Assembly: GCA_039621445.1 (NCBI GenBank) | Contig: CP154957.1 | Location: 15,368,947-15,432,946, forward strand | DNA from: Euglena gracilis | Lineage: Eukaryota; Euglenida; Euglenophyceae; Euglenales | Direction: 5' to 3' | Length of the DNA: 64,000 bases | Shown here: positions 36,420 to 49,025 of the stretch, piece by piece | Numbering within the stretch: position 1 is the stretch's first letter | Layout: every line of letters begins with the position of its first letter | The notes under the pieces: generated by a model | Told to the model about the DNA's origin: nothing | The model's database searches: none | The model's input: the letters and a program-made list of their open reading frames with translations, nothing else | Position numbers and translations under genes: made by a program

Positions 36420-36540
36420 TGAGGGGGAAACACATTTTTTGTGCGTCCCGGCCCGGAGCTCCGGAAAATTTTTTCCCGCCGGGAAACACATTTTGTTCGT
36501 CCCAGCGCGGAGCCCTGGAAGGTATTTTTGGAACCCGAAA
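36420..36540. repeat. Direct duplication gggaaacacatttt ... gcccggagc
   Basis: Two diverged copies of a roughly 60-bp unit in a row. No gene is seen between 35900 and 37530. Confidence 0.6.
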
Positions 36541-37659
36541 AGAGGGCAGGGGTTGGTGCGAACCCCCAAATAAGATACCCCCTGCCCCTGGCTCTGGATG
36601 CCCGCACTTTGGGTGTGGTGGCCACCCGCCATTCTTTTTTTTCTTTTGCCCACATCTTCTCCCGCTTCGTTCATCAATGACTCAAACCCACAATGTTCCC
36701 AATTGCTCATGACGGAGATTGGGTGGTGGGCGGGCGGCCATGTGTTGTGAAAAATATCCCTTCATTTCAGTGGCAATTTTTTTAAACAGAATGCAAAAAT
36801 CAAGAGGGGCACATTTGTGCGGCAATTTGGTTTTGCTTGCCACACATCTAAAATCCTCCGCCCCCAGACCTTCACCGGTGGGCGCCTTCGGTAGCCAAGT
36901 AAAACCCTGTGGGGTGTGTGGCATTGTTTTCTGTAGGATCCGAAGCTGTCGGGCAGCAGGGGAAACACACGCTCCATGCTCGGGCACAATAGCGCGGGCT
37001 TCCTCATCATCCCCGGTTTGCTCCTGCAAGACCTGTACCACCCAGGATGGAAGGCACACACTTACAGGCAACAGGCAACAACAGGGGGTGCGTTGTGCTA
37101 TGGGATGCCTGCCATAACAGAAGGTCGGTTTTGTTGAAAATGGCCATTTTTGGCCCTTTTCAACCCTGGTGCCGCCGGGAGGTGTGCTAAGGCACAAACC
37201 ACGCCTGAACCAGAGATTTTTTTAGGACCCGGGGGCCCACCCACCCCTTTTGGGCCCCCAAGGGGGGGACCCACTGTTGGGGTCAATCATGGGCGCCGAA
37301 AATTGAACAAAACCCCAACCTCCAGCGGGGGGGGGGGGAGGCTCGGCGGAGCCCCCCCCCCCAGGCACGAAACTCAAAAAAATCTCTGGTACCCTCCCCC
37401 AGAATCCTAGGCCGACAGCAACAAGCACCAGGGGACCAGAGGCGAACAGAAGGAACGGCCTGGGGGTTTATCATGCAGATGCAGAAACCCTTACCCTGAA
37501 AAGAAACCCCTGGTGACTAAGTTGGGGCCACAGTGCTAAGTGACCAGGGGAGGGCTGTATGAAGGACGGGCGGAGATGGGAATACCACGACGTGGCACTT
37601 GGCGAAGCAACCCACCCCCCATTGAGCTGAAATGGCATCGCCGCTGCTGCAGACGGCGC

Positions 37660-37825
37660 ACCTCATGTGCTGGACTGCCGGCCGGACGGCTGGGGGTGTT
37701 GGGGGACTCCGGGGCCACGGTATGGGTGGAGGGCCCAGAGGAGGAGGGCCCACCCGCATCGACGTGCCCCTCCCCGTCCTCCGCCGCTGAGCAGCGGAGC
37801 GGACGATGGAATGGACGGGGTTAGG
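37660..37825 (+). CDS. Candidate exon, GC3-rich
   Basis: The plus frame AGLPAGRLGVLGDSGATVWV... ends at a TAG near 37825 and has high GC3. No family was recognised and exon borders were not resolved. Confidence 0.28.
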
Positions 37826-38124
37826 GCTGTACGGGAAGGCCTGGGGGGTCGACCCCCCCACCCACCACAGCATTTTCACAGATTTTTTTAAAAGAATTGG
37901 GGTCGAAATTGGTCCCGGAAATATGGGAGGAGGTGGTGCGCGGGGGGGGGGGGTCCTGGCTGTTTGGCTGATTTCTGTTCTGACCTGGCTGGGGTGCATC
38001 CGCCACCTGTGGCTCGTTTTCACAATTCCAGCCACGGTCTTCCGTTCCCGGCACTCCTGAATTTTTTGTAAAATTTAAGAGGAACTGCACCCCAACAACT
38101 ACATATTGGAGACGTACACATGAC

Positions 38125-39702
38125 CAGGGTTCGATATAAGGAGAGGAGGGGGGGGTGGTCCGGACCCCCCCCCCCCCTGCGGGCCAGGAGGGGGGGGGAG
38201 CACCCCCCGACCTAAACAGTAGCGCGGTCAGGGTGACCGATTTTCGGCCCGGCGCGAAGCCGGCCGAAAAATTTTGACCCCCCAAAACGACCAAAAATGT
38301 CATTTTGGGGGGGTCCCGGGTACCCCCCCCCAGGGTCGGTCCGGACCCCCCTTGCAGGTGGGGGGGGGGGGTGGTCCGGACCCCCCCTGCGGGCCAGGAT
38401 TTGGATTTGGATTTGGTATGCCTCGCACGCAACGCCCGCGGTCAGCAGCCAATGCCGAAGCCTTGACTGCCGCCGCGGGGCGGACCCGAGGCCCGGGAAT
38501 GGAGCGTGGAGGGGAGAAGAGGGAACAGAGAGACTTAAGATGCATTGCTGTTTAACTATCGTTAGGGATGGGCGGAGGTGGTATCTCTGAGGTAGTGCTC
38601 TAAAAAAAAAATTTGTGAAGAACAAGCAAAAGATGAACAGGTGGCCGGTGATGAGACGAAATTGAAAAGAAAAGAAAAGAAAATGCAGCGGTGGGGATGA
38701 CGCTGCAGCGTCTGTAGTAACAATGATGCTGCAGATGTGTGTTGAGACTGCAGCATGGTATGGCCATCTGTGACTTATATAGCTCTGGTGTGGCGCGGGA
38801 TCCCTGTACAAGACAGCATATATAGTGCAGAAAGGTTGTGCATTTTTTTGGGGGGAGGTAACTGCTAATGAGAGTGAGTATCACTATGGGATGATTACAC
38901 GATAGAGTGATAAACCTTGCTACCAATGTGAGATGGCGATGGGTGCTCTGCGAATCCTGACCGACTGTCGGAGGCCCTCCCGCTGAAGCCAACCTCAGGA
39001 GGGGGGAGAGGTTGAATTCCAATAACAAGTAAGGGGTCGGGCTAAATTCCAATGGTTTTGGGAGGATTTAAAAGATTATTAGATCAATTTAGGAGCACTC
39101 TGGTGTGAAAGGCATCAGCAGAAAAAGAGAAGTGCTATTGCTTTTTGTCCCCACGCAGCCATCCTCACACCCATACTAGCCACCGCCCGAAATCAAAACA
39201 GCCAGGTGCACAGTAACCACTCTCCGCTTCGTCATACACCACCACCTCACAGCAAATTGAACTTCCCCTTGTGAACACAACTACACAACCACAGCTGCAG
39301 CCAACTCGTCTGCCAGTCTGCCCCATTATCAGATGGCTTCAAAGTGTGCACAGGAGAGAAGAGGTGCGTCTCACGGATGATTCAAAACTTTCTAAATCTG
39401 GGCGGATGCTTATTCAAGTTGATCTTGCCAGTTCGTCCAAAATGGGGATGTCAGGTTGTTGATTCTCGTAGTCTACACTGTTGACGGGTTGATTCCAGAT
39501 CGCCAAATGCACACAACACTACACCGCAGCATCATCTTGCAATGCAGCCATTTGACTTGTCGCCTCAGCAACATTCCGCAGCTCAGTCCTGCCTGAAGCC
39601 AGGCCACACCAGCACCCAAAAACTGCTGCGGGCCAGGAGGGGGGGGGGTGGGGGGACACCCCCCCACCTAAACCATGTACGCCCTCCTTATATCGAATCC
39701 TG
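38125..39702. mobile_element. 1.58-kb TIR element with perfect 8-bp target duplication
   Basis: The ends are CAGGGTTCGATATAAGGAG and its inverted form CTCCTTATATCGAATCCTG (one mismatch). Directly outside both ends lies the same 8-mer, cacatgac (38117-38124 and 39703-39710). The first and last three bases are CAG and CTG, exactly as in the nonconventional introns of the genes at the right end of the window. Applying the intron rule here would leave tacacat|gactgc, the uninterrupted target. Inside are the 38220-38400 repeat, a tggatt microsatellite and unique sequence; no transposase is evident. Confidence 0.85.
39519..39592 (-). CDS. Possible terminal exon with stop
   Basis: A GT-AG join from 39868 to an acceptor at 39593 (ggcttcAG|GC) stays in frame and yields GRTELRNVAEATSQMAALQDD... 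and a TAG. However, this piece lies inside the TIR element 38125-39702 while its partner lies outside. Either the element captured an exon or the join is fortuitous. Confidence 0.28.
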
Positions 39703-39867
39703 CACATGACTGCATTCCCAGGTTGGGTGGGAGGGGGGTGCTTGACGCCCCACCACCCATAAGCTTCCGAGATCCCCGTCCAGACCCAGTTCTTGTCAAT
39801 CGCCTTATGGATGGTCCTCAGAAACAACTCTTCCAACCTTAACACGCAGCAGATGATATTCCCACAC

Positions 39868-40045
39868 CTTGTTGCAGCGACAGAACTGATTCGCCCTCCA
39901 GTGCCGCAGACTCCAACGGTGCTGGGGAGCCACTCCTGTCTGGGGCTGCTGACAGCGACAGCGGCACAGCCGTGTCGGCGGTGGCCGGCTCCGGGATCTG
40001 TGCCGCATCCAGTAGTGGGGGCGTACCAGGGCCTCTTTGCTGACA
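39868..40045 (-). CDS. Candidate exon (LLDAAQIPEPATADTAV...)
   Basis: A minus-strand stretch from about 40035 reads PPLLDAAQIPEPATADTAV..., then SLSAAPDRSGSPAPLESAAL..., and ends VLSLQQ at a CAACAAG|GTGTGG donor. Composition and codon use look coding. The upstream border may be CTGGTACG|CCC. Function unknown. Confidence 0.42.
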
Positions 40046-40579
40046 CATTGGTGATGACATCACATATGATATGAGAAAATGACAAACGATATGTACTGAC
40101 TGGACGAGGGGGCTGCCACCCCCCCCCCCTGTGGGCAGAGGGGGAGCTAAGACGCTGGGGGGGGGGGCAAAATAACACAGCCTCAATTCCCACTTTTTTA
40201 CTCGTTCCACTAAATTGTTTTTCTCGTTCTTCGAAAATTAGGGGCACAGGCGTACTGGAATTGCACCCACTCTCAGATCCTACAGGACCCTGTCTGGGGT
40301 CATCTGAACTAAAAAGAAGCCTGACAGACCCCCTCCCCTCCTAGAGGGGAGGGGGGAATCGCCTCGGGAAATTCGCAAAATGTGGACAGAAGTTGACGCT
40401 GTAGTCTTCTTGCACTTCGCACACTTCAGCTACTGTTTCGGCTGTTGTCCCAAGTCCACGTTTCCAAGGCACAAGTCGGGTCTAACGTTCTTCTTGCCCT
40501 TGATGACATCCCACTGCCTTCGAGGTAGACGTGTGTCCGGGCTTCTTTGCGACCCCCCCCCCAGGGGTCACTACTCCTG

Positions 40580-40700
40580 TCAGTTACTACCCCCCCCGGG
40601 GGGGGGTAGTGACTGACTGGTTTCCCGAAAAAAGTGACTGACTGGTTTTTCGAAGAGTGGAGTACCTCCCCCTCCCCCCCCCGGGGGTCGGTAAAAAAAA
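40580..40700. repeat. CAGTCAGT-family repeat copy, reverse orientation
   Basis: gtagtgactgactggtttcccg ... agtgactgactgg ... gggggtcggtaa. Confidence 0.7.
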
Positions 40701-40929
40701 TGTATGGCCAGGAGTAGCCGTTGCACAGGGGGCTGGTACAGAAAGGTGGCGCATGGCAGCACGGGCGTGGGGACGCTCACTTTTTGTTGCACACGACGCC
40801 GACGGCTGGCAGGATGGGAGAGCCAGAACTCCGGGGGGGGGGGGTCGCCCCACCCACCCAGCCCAGCGCCCCCCAAAACTGGGTTGTCTATGGGCTTTCC
40901 CAAATGAACTCGTGCTACGCCCCACCGCC

Positions 40930-41052
40930 CCGCGGAACAGCGTGCAGCAGAGCACACCTCAGCCCGGAGGGCTTCCAGGCCGGTCACCGCCGCGGTGAGG
41001 ACGGCGGGGCCCGCCGTGGCCAGGGGCTCGTGCCACCGGAACGACCGGCCCA
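40930..41052 (-). CDS. Candidate exon (FRWHEPLATAGPAVL...)
   Basis: A minus-strand GC3-rich stretch encodes RSFRWHEPLATAGPAVL, then TGLEALRAEVCSAARC. The upstream side could be CTGGGCCG|G; the downstream border is unclear. Hydrophobic and alternating helix-like character; no family recognised. Confidence 0.38.
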
Positions 41053-41427
41053 GGGCTTTGTATTTTGTTGGGGGGCACCCCGGATGGTGAAAGGAGCTGA
41101 GAATGCAACCCAAATGGGGGAACTTCTCCCTAATTGAGAAGCAAAATTGCAAAAAACAATTGTGGCGAATGCCCAATTGGATCCATTTTGAAAATAAATG
41201 CGTACAAAATAGGGCACGGGTGGCATGGTATGCGATGCAACATTGGTCACACGTGACCTGTGTCAATTGCCACATTCCCCACATTGGGTCCAGTTTTACA
41301 AACAAAAGTCCTGAACCCATTTCCGTCCGGCTGGCCAAAGACGTCCAGACGGGGGGAGGCATCGAACTCAACTAGACTGTTGTGCAATGGGATTTGTTGA
41401 ATGCATGGTTTTGTTCTCTGATGGGAT

Positions 41428-41640
<213 letters not shown>

Positions 41641-42059
41641 TCAGCATGTATCTGCATGTATCTGAGTGTGTGGTTAATGTTGGGTATGTGATGCGTTGTT
41701 TTCTCAAGAAATATGGAGCTTGGTTGGATTGTTAAAGAGACGAGGCCACAACAGAGCAACAGGGTCTTCAGAATCGGTGGGGTCACTGGTTCGTTGTTTT
41801 CGGTGATGCAGGCACATAACGCCTCCAGCACCTGAAGATGGAACGCCTTCCCTGCGCCTCATATTTCCAGAATGATGTAAAAATTGAAAGCGCAAACAAG
41901 ACTCTCCCCCTTCCCTGTGACGTTCCCCCTCCGCATCCACCACGCAATATAAACCTCAAGAAGACGACACAAAACAACAAAAATAAAACAGAACCCCACC
42001 CTTACTGACCTAGAGGGCTAGTTGGATCTGGTTTGCTTGGTCAGCCCAAGAGGAGGGCG

Positions 42060-42200
42060 TTAGTGCCCCCCCCCCCCCACCCCCAAATAACACCCCCCCT
42101 GGTGCGTCATTTGGGCACCTGAACTGGGGCCCTGGGGGGGGGGGGGTTATTTGGGGAGGGTGTTATTTTTACATGGAAAACCAAAAGAAAACAGGGGGGA
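42060..42200. repeat. aataacacccc inverted repeat
   Basis: caaataacacccccc near 42086 faces ggagggtgttattt near 42155, with further ttattt words. Confidence 0.55.
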
Positions 42201-42439
42201 TGTTATTTGGGCGATCGAAATCGGTCCCTGGGGGCTCCGTTCTGCACAAAATCCTGACGTGAGGGACTTCCCATCAAAACTGGAATTTGATTGGAAGTTG
42301 TAAAAGTTGGAATTTGGAGAAGCGGGATGTGGGATATCCGCCGATGGTTCACAAAAATTACACACGAGGAAGGTCGAGTTCAGGCAATTGTTGAACCTGG
42401 ACATTGACAAGGGTGGATGAGGCGTGTGTGCCAAGCAGA

Positions 42440-42560
42440 CCTCGGCAAAGGTGGCGCTCTGCCGCTGCTGCAGGAAGCGCAGCACCACCAGCGACACGCC
42501 GAGCAGGTCGGTGTCGCGGACTCCAGAGGCCAGGGGCATCACATTGCTTGCCCCCCCCCC
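42440..42560 (-). CDS. Candidate exon with a winged-helix-like segment
   Basis: Minus-strand frame: GVRDTDLLGVSLVVLRFLQQ..., then SATFAEVCLAH. The spacing of a hydrophobic helix followed by (S/T)xxEV resembles the DNA-binding helix of E2F/DP proteins. The match is short and the plus strand is also open, so this is only a suggestion. CTGGAGTC|CGC upstream would fit the nonconventional rule. Confidence 0.33.
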
Positions 42561-42664
42561 CGGGCAATTGTCACGCGACAAATTGGGCAGCACGGAAGGG
42601 GGTGACAATTTGGCCGGCACAGAGGGGGGTGACAATTGCCCGGGGGCGTCAATTGCCCGGGGGG

Positions 42665-42780
42665 GGGGGTACCGACCCCGGGGGGATCACTTTCTGCAGT
42701 CAAAAAACCAGTCAGTCACTTCTCAAAAACCAATCACCCACTTCCCACTCCCGGGGGGGGGGGGGTCACTCTTGCACTCT
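42665..42780. repeat. CAGTCAGT-family repeat copy
   Basis: accgaccccgggg ... ccagtcagtcactt ... accaatcacccac. Confidence 0.65.
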
Positions 42781-42994
42781 GGCCAATGCATTATTCCAAT
42801 TGGTATGAAAACCAAATACATTTCCCTCAAAAACCTGAGCCGTAAAATTTACGGCACCTTCGGCGCGGGATGGGCCAATTTCGTCCATCGGAGGGGGCTG
42901 GATCCAAACATCAATCACTCCAAAAAAAAAACCGGTCAACCACTTCTCGAAGGGGGAGGGTCGGACAACATCTTAAGCTATGGTATGGCCAAGA

Positions 42995-43105
42995 GGCGCT
43001 GGCTGAACTGCCCGCCCTTGCGGTGGCGTCGCAGCAGCCGGCCAAACTGAAGGCGAGGAAGGCTGATCTGATGCAGCGGTTCTGGACCACCCGTGACAAC
43101 CGGCC
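42995..43105 (+). CDS. Candidate exon (EALAELPALAVASQQPAK...)
   Basis: A plus-strand GC3-rich stretch encodes EALAELPALAVASQQPAK, then ARKADLMQRFWTTRD, with helix-like composition. Borders unresolved and function unknown. Confidence 0.35.
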
Positions 43106-43109
43106 GGGG

Positions 43110-44950
43110 GGGGGGGCTCGGGGGGGGCCACTCCTGAGGGGTCAAAATTGGGTCCAAAAACTTTTTTCGGTGCTTTGTGCCAAACATGGGAAAACCCTGA
43201 GGGGGGGGGGGGGGGCGCGGCCAGGACCCACCCCCCCCTCCTCCCCCCCCCCTCGGGTCACGTCACGGCACTTGAGAAAATCTTGGTGGGGGGCCCCCTG
43301 ACGGACGGATGGGCTTCGCTGGTGAAGCACAACACCAAGATGGCCGACCCCTTCCCAGGACACTGGACATCCCGTGCTAAGCAAGGGACCAAGATGGGAC
43401 TCTGTGCACCAAATGCTGTGCCAGTTTTTTTTTGCAATCGCAAAACATTCCCACCTCTGTCGGGACGTCGCAGCACCAGTCAGAGCGCATTAATACCCAT
43501 ACCTCCCCCCGGACTTGCCCGGGCCATGATTGAAGGTACAGGGGGCCAACCTTAGGGGGCCAAGTTAACATGTCAAGAATTTCGGCGGCCATGTGCAAAA
43601 GATAAAAGCCAACTTTAAAGGGCCAAGTTTGCATGTAAGGAGGAGGGGGGCCAAGCGCCCAGGGGGGATGGAAGTATGTGTGGGTGCTGGGATGGCCCAA
43701 ATCCTTGACCAAATCAAAGCAATGTGGGGGACTTCTGATGATGGGATTGTGGGCAACGTTTGGCGAAGGGTTGAAATACTTCAGAAGCTACTCTTGGGCT
43801 TCAGTTTACTGGACATGCGTGATTGGTGCTGAATTTCAGGCCTTCTGAACCTTTAAAGTTGGCTTGGAAAACAAAGTGGTGTTGTTCTTCAGAGCGCAGT
43901 TTTTGTCCGTCCACCCAAGACAATCTTGTAGTGTTTTTTTTTAATGCTCTTTCGCATAAAAAAAAAACACCTCCCAATCTGTTCAAAGTGTGCAGATGCA
44001 TTGTTTGCGAACAACTTTGAGACTTGCAACAGCCACTTAAATTAAAGCGACAGACTAGACGATCAGGACAGGGGACATTCATTAGGCATGGTGTTCAATA
44101 ATTGCCACATTGCTGTAAAAAGGTGACAACCAAGAGGTTTGAAGCAGGCTTCTTTCTACCACTCGGGGGCAGGGGGGTACCTTGAGCTATGAGGTGCCTC
44201 CCCATAGCAGGTACACCCCCGCCCCTTCGGTTCTGGGCCCCGGTGCCTGCCGACAAAGCCAAATTTCCCTGAAAAATGGCCATTTCTGGGCCGCAGTGCC
44301 TTCGGCAGCAGGGGGGGGGGTGTTATAACACCACGACCCCTCGACTCAATGACTCGATAACGACCCCTCGGGGGGGGTTGAAAATGCCCTACCCCACAGC
44401 ACCCGCCTGGGGGGGGGTGCGACTTTCCTTAAAAAGAAACCTGGTCCAGAGGTGCCCTGTTCATTGGGCAAGGGGGTTCATTAGATATGGAAGGGAAAGT
44501 AATAAAAACCTCACAATTTCATTTCATTCACGGCATGATTGCGAAACATGGATGGTCTCACAGAACAGCTCGCACACCTTCTGGGCCTCCTTCAAAGCAT
44601 GCTCCCGATTGGATTGGACAACGCAGAGCGACTCAAAAAATCGCTCTGAGACAGGATCAAGGACTTCTGCCATCGCGCGGGCGGGCTAGGGCATTTGAAG
44701 CCAGCAAAGCGGAGGCGGGAGAAAAACACTGTGCACCTGAAAACGCTGTGTTGTGAAAGGCAGGCAGGCAGAAGGGACACCCACAGGGGGTTCAGCTGGC
44801 CCTCTCCCTGGGTGGTGAGAGGGAAGCTCTTACCATTCACCCTTATCTCTGACGACGCCCCTCCCCCTGAGATTCAAATACTAGGTCGGGTTGCTATTGG
44901 GGCACCAGGCAAGGGAACGGAAAGGGAGGAAAATGTCCCCGGGTAGGGGT
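43110..44950. other. Repeat-rich, no supported gene
   Basis: C/G-run blocks at 43100-43260 and 44160-44470, including a cttaaaaagaaacctg word that resembles the terminal repeat of the 52.6-kb intron. Otherwise unremarkable. Confidence 0.4.
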
Positions 44951-44957
44951 AAGCTTT

Positions 44958-45228
44958 AACCACACACGCACCACACACACAACACACAGCCAAACACAGA
45001 ACACACCCCGCAAACAACACACCCACACACACAACACGAGAACGACAGAAACCCACACAACCACACGCGCGCGCCGCGCGCCCGCCAGTCACGCACGCAC
45101 GCCCGCACGCCCGCCCGCCACACCACGCACCGCACACCCCCACCACACACACGCGCGCGCGCGAGCCGCGCGCGCACCACACACACACCACACACACACA
45201 CAACATAACACACACACACACACACAAC

Positions 45229-45265
<37 letters not shown>

Positions 45266-45344
45266 ACACACACACCACACGCACGCACCACACCCACACG
45301 CACGCACACGCCCGCACACACGCACGCACACACACACACCCACG

Positions 45345-45415
<71 letters not shown>
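44958..45415. repeat. CA-rich microsatellite block with CG variants
   Basis: About 450 bases of ca, cacg and cgcg units. All open frames through it are artefacts. Confidence 0.95.
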
Positions 45416-45417
<2 letters not shown>

Positions 45418-45879
45418 CATCATCATCTGGAGCGTCGGGCATTTTACTGCAGTATTCTTTTGAGCATTGTCTGTCAGGAACATAAAGAATACATAGAAAT
45501 GGCAAGACCTCGGAATCTCAGTGTGCATCATGTTGGGTTGCAGCCCAATTCCCTGTGCAAAAGGTCCCAGACTACGAGAAAACATTCCCCTGACAAAGGG
45601 AAGGGGAGAATATTGCAGGAAAGAGCCGAACAGAGATTCACTTGGTGCCCAGGGGGCTGACACTTTTCCCTGGGCCCAAACCCACCCACCCACTTTTTTT
45701 TTGAAAACATGCCGACCCTCCCCACCCAGGGGTCGACCCAACACCCACCCACCCACCCAAAACCCACTAAAAAAGCCGAACCCCTTGAAAAAATTCTTTG
45801 GTGCTTTGTGCCAGGCCAAAAATCCGGCCAACCTTCTGAGAAGGTTTCCTCCCACCGGGGGAGGGGGGGTCGTTGGACA

Positions 45880-46625
45880 TAGGGGGTGCTTCCGCACCGC
45901 GTCCACCGCGTGGCGCGCCGTATGCACCGCGTGGCGCACCGCATGCACCATGTGAGAAGAATCATTTCCGAATGTGCAATTTTCACAAGTATCCACCAGT
46001 ACCCCATTTGTAATAGACATCCATTCTTTTTTGTCTAGTTTCCAACAAATCAGCAACTTTTGGTTTTTTGGGCCCCTTTTTTTGGCCATTTTGGACCACT
46101 TTTGGCCATTTTTGGCCATTTTGGGCTGCATTTGACAATTTAGACCACTTTTTGGTGTTTGAATGCACTTTTGCTTCATCCAAGCCAAGTTTCGGCTGCT
46201 TTTGGCTATTTTTGCACATTTGTGACCATTTTGGGCTACTTCTGACTGCTTTTACCCACTTTTGCCCCTTTTTGGCGACTTTTGGCCATTTTGTGGTCAC
46301 TTGCACAGATTCGGTGACCATTGATACAGATTTGGTGAGGTCTGGTGGCAAAACCAGGTGATTTGGGCCAAAAAGACACCTTAAAATGACCAAACTCACT
46401 CAAAATGCTTTTTTTATTGCAGCTTTGTAATTGATGGGTGCTTTTGCAGGTGTTTTCTTCTCACTCAGTCATTTTTTGTTGTACCTGATTCTTGTCACGC
46501 GGTGCCACACGGTGCACGCGGTGCCGCACGCGGTGCACGCGGTGTTGCACGCGGTGCCGCACGCGGTGCACGCGGTGTCACACGCGGTGCGTAACACACG
46601 GTGCACACGGTGCGGAAGCATACCC
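45880..46625. repeat. Foldback element with accgcg minisatellite arms
   Basis: The left arm (45880-45955) runs gtgcttccgcaccgcgtcc... and the right arm (46495-46625) is its inverted, longer form ending gtgcggaagcatacccata. The arms consist of gcacgcggtgc units. The interior (46075-46290) is a run of degenerate cttttggccattttgg words. Confidence 0.8.
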
Positions 46626-47389
46626 ATAGGGGGGGGGAATAAAATTGGGAATTTGATGGAAACTGTGGAACTCTGTTGCAAACATCCAGGATTATAGATT
46701 GATTTATCACCTACGTGACCCCTCCCCCCTGGCATGGGTGGGTGGGTGGGCCAGTTGGTTTCGAGAGCAGATGGGTGGGTTGGGGCTCCCTCCCCCCCTC
46801 CAGGGGGATGGCATTCTTTGGCTCCCAAGAAAGCTAGATCTCGGACTCCTCAGTTGTTTGGTATTGTTGGCCAGCGAAAGATTGCATCATTTAGCTTGGG
46901 CGAAAATCTTCTCCTCTTTGTGTCCAGCCAACACCAATATTGCTGCCGTTTTATGGATGGGGGAAGGGGGTGATTGCCTTTGTAACCTGTGCAAACAAAA
47001 AGAAAACCCGTGACAATCTGAGAAGGTGCTGAGAAGGTGCCCTCTGGTGGACTGATCCCCATTTGCGCGCAAATTTTCAAAAATTGGCAGCTCCCACCTG
47101 CACGGGGCGATCATTCAGCGCGCTTGGAATTGAAGAGATAACTTCTGGGAGTGGTGGGAAAACTCGGGAAAACACAGGGGGGGATTGGAGCTAAAGAAAA
47201 TTGGATGAAAAACTGGGCTGGAAATTTGGCATTCTCGGCCAAAATGGCAGAAAAAAAATTTGCTGGGTTTGTTCTGCTAATTCTTCCCATTCCACTTTTC
47301 GTCATTGCCAACTGTTTCTCCCCCCCCCTGGTAGTGGGACTGGCAGGGCACAAGCCTCTGTGGTCCCCGGGAGGAGAGTCATGTAGATT

Positions 47390-47570
47390 GTTGGCCAGGC
47401 GTAGAGGCAGGCACGGCGGGCCGCCCCGCGTGGCCCTGCACTTCAAAGGGAGCGGCAGGAGTCGAGGCACGGGAGGCGAACGACGCCGCTGGGGAGGTGG
47501 GGAGGGAGAGGGGTGGGGCGCCAGCTGTACAACGGGGCGGCTGGGGGCGAGCACGCCCAGGTATCATCAC
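47390..47570. other. GC-rich candidate exon, strand unclear
   Basis: Open on both strands. The plus frame (GRHGGPPRVALHFKGSG...) is Gly/Arg-rich with high GC3; the minus frames are Pro-rich. Confidence 0.25.
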
Positions 47571-47937
47571 CGCTGTTTTTATCCAAACCTTGTCCTCGTC
47601 CGCGCTTTTCTGTCGTTGGGTACCACCAGCACCCATGCCACGACTGGGCGCGACTGAATACATCTACAAAACTGAGAGTTGGCGTCACAGACATCGACTT
47701 TCCCTCAGTATCACAGTGGCAACAGCACAGCAGGTTTCCTGGTGGATGGACTGGGGTCGACTAAACCCTCACCAAGGGCGGTTGGGGGTCTCCAGCTCAC
47801 GGTTTCCAGTGGCAGCTTGCGGAAAGTCTACCAGTCCGCCCCTCCCTTGATCTTTTAGGCCGGAATCACACACAAACAAACAAAAAAACAAACCGTGATC
47901 ACATGCATGCATGCGTGGGCGGATGCCTCCGTGGGGG

Positions 47938-48180
47938 TCAATTGGGCGGGTCCCACCGATGCGTCTGCGCCATCCCCATGCGCCCCGCTTCGTATCCCAC
48001 GGCAGCGGTGGCTGACCGGGCGGTGCTCGGCCGTGGGCCGGTGGCCACGGCCCGCGGGTCCGTCGGCCCCCGGCTGGGGGGTACTCCGGGCGGGGCCAGG
48101 CCCGGGAGCGATGCGGACCGCGCAGGCCGTGCTTTTCTACGGCGATGGGGGGCGTGACGGACGGCCGGCTGTGACGGGCG
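47938..48180 (-). CDS. Candidate terminal exon, Pro/Arg/Ala-rich
   Basis: A minus-strand GC3-rich frame starts after a CTGCCCGT|GCC border in phase 0. It reads ARPSQPAVRHAPHRRRKARP... and ends ...AQTHRWDPPN at a TGA. Low-complexity tail; the preceding exon was not found. Confidence 0.3.
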   Translation of the reverse strand, partial: RPSQPAVRHAPHRRRKARPARSASLPGLAPPGVPPSRGPTDPRAVATGPRPSTARSATAAVGYEAGRMGMAQTHRWDPPN

Positions 48181-49025
48181 GGCACGGGCAGTGCCGGGAA
48201 ATGCAAAAGGCGGCCAAACGCGCAAAGAACAGGTCACAGAAATTTCATGCGAATTCCTGTGGGACCCCGGAGTGCCAGGTTACTGTTGCCCTTGCCAGGT
48301 TGTTTGGCCTCTAGTGTATGTGGGGGGCTACATTGGTTATCTGGGGGGGTTACGAAGTTCTGGGGGGAAATTGCTTGGAAATGATTGTTCAAAGCATGGA
48401 CTGCGTTGCATTATGAACAAATCTTGCATCATTGAAACATTACCCGAAGGAGGCTCATCCCCTTTTTGGGGCACAGGATCTCGCAAAGGGGATGTCAAAT
48501 TAATGTCGGATGCCTTCAAAAAAGCTGTGAGAAAATTGCAAAAATTGTGGAAATTTCGGAAAATTGATATCAGGATTTTGGAGTGGTTTGAGATGATTGA
48601 TCACCTCGACTTAAAAATTTTCACCCATCAGGCCGGATTTTTTGGTGGACTAAACTGTTCGCCAAATTTTTATCATTTTTGATCTTGTTTGGGTCAAAAA
48701 AGAATTCCATGTTTAAAAATAGTATGCTCTCAAAAATTACAGAAACCATGTTTTGTGTTTTTGACATTTTTTTAAAAAAATGTGAACGACTGCTCAAAAC
48801 ATACACCAATGTTGCAATTTGGGGGAAGTGGGAGGTGAATTTTAAGCCAAAAGCCAAGAGCCAAAACTCTCAAATCCTGCCAAAAACCACAAGAAACTTA
48901 ATGAGGAACTCGTTGCATCTTCCATTTCAAATCAATGCGGGAAATGGAAAAATACCCAGAAAATTGCAGGAAAAATTGTGGATAACAATCCCCCCTGTTC
49001 TCAATAGCACTGGAAAAATGCCCTA

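Noticed and set aside
48191-48682. 163-codon plus-strand open frame
   Set aside because: No codon bias, no motif, and it runs from a GC-rich island into AT-rich sequence; probably chance.
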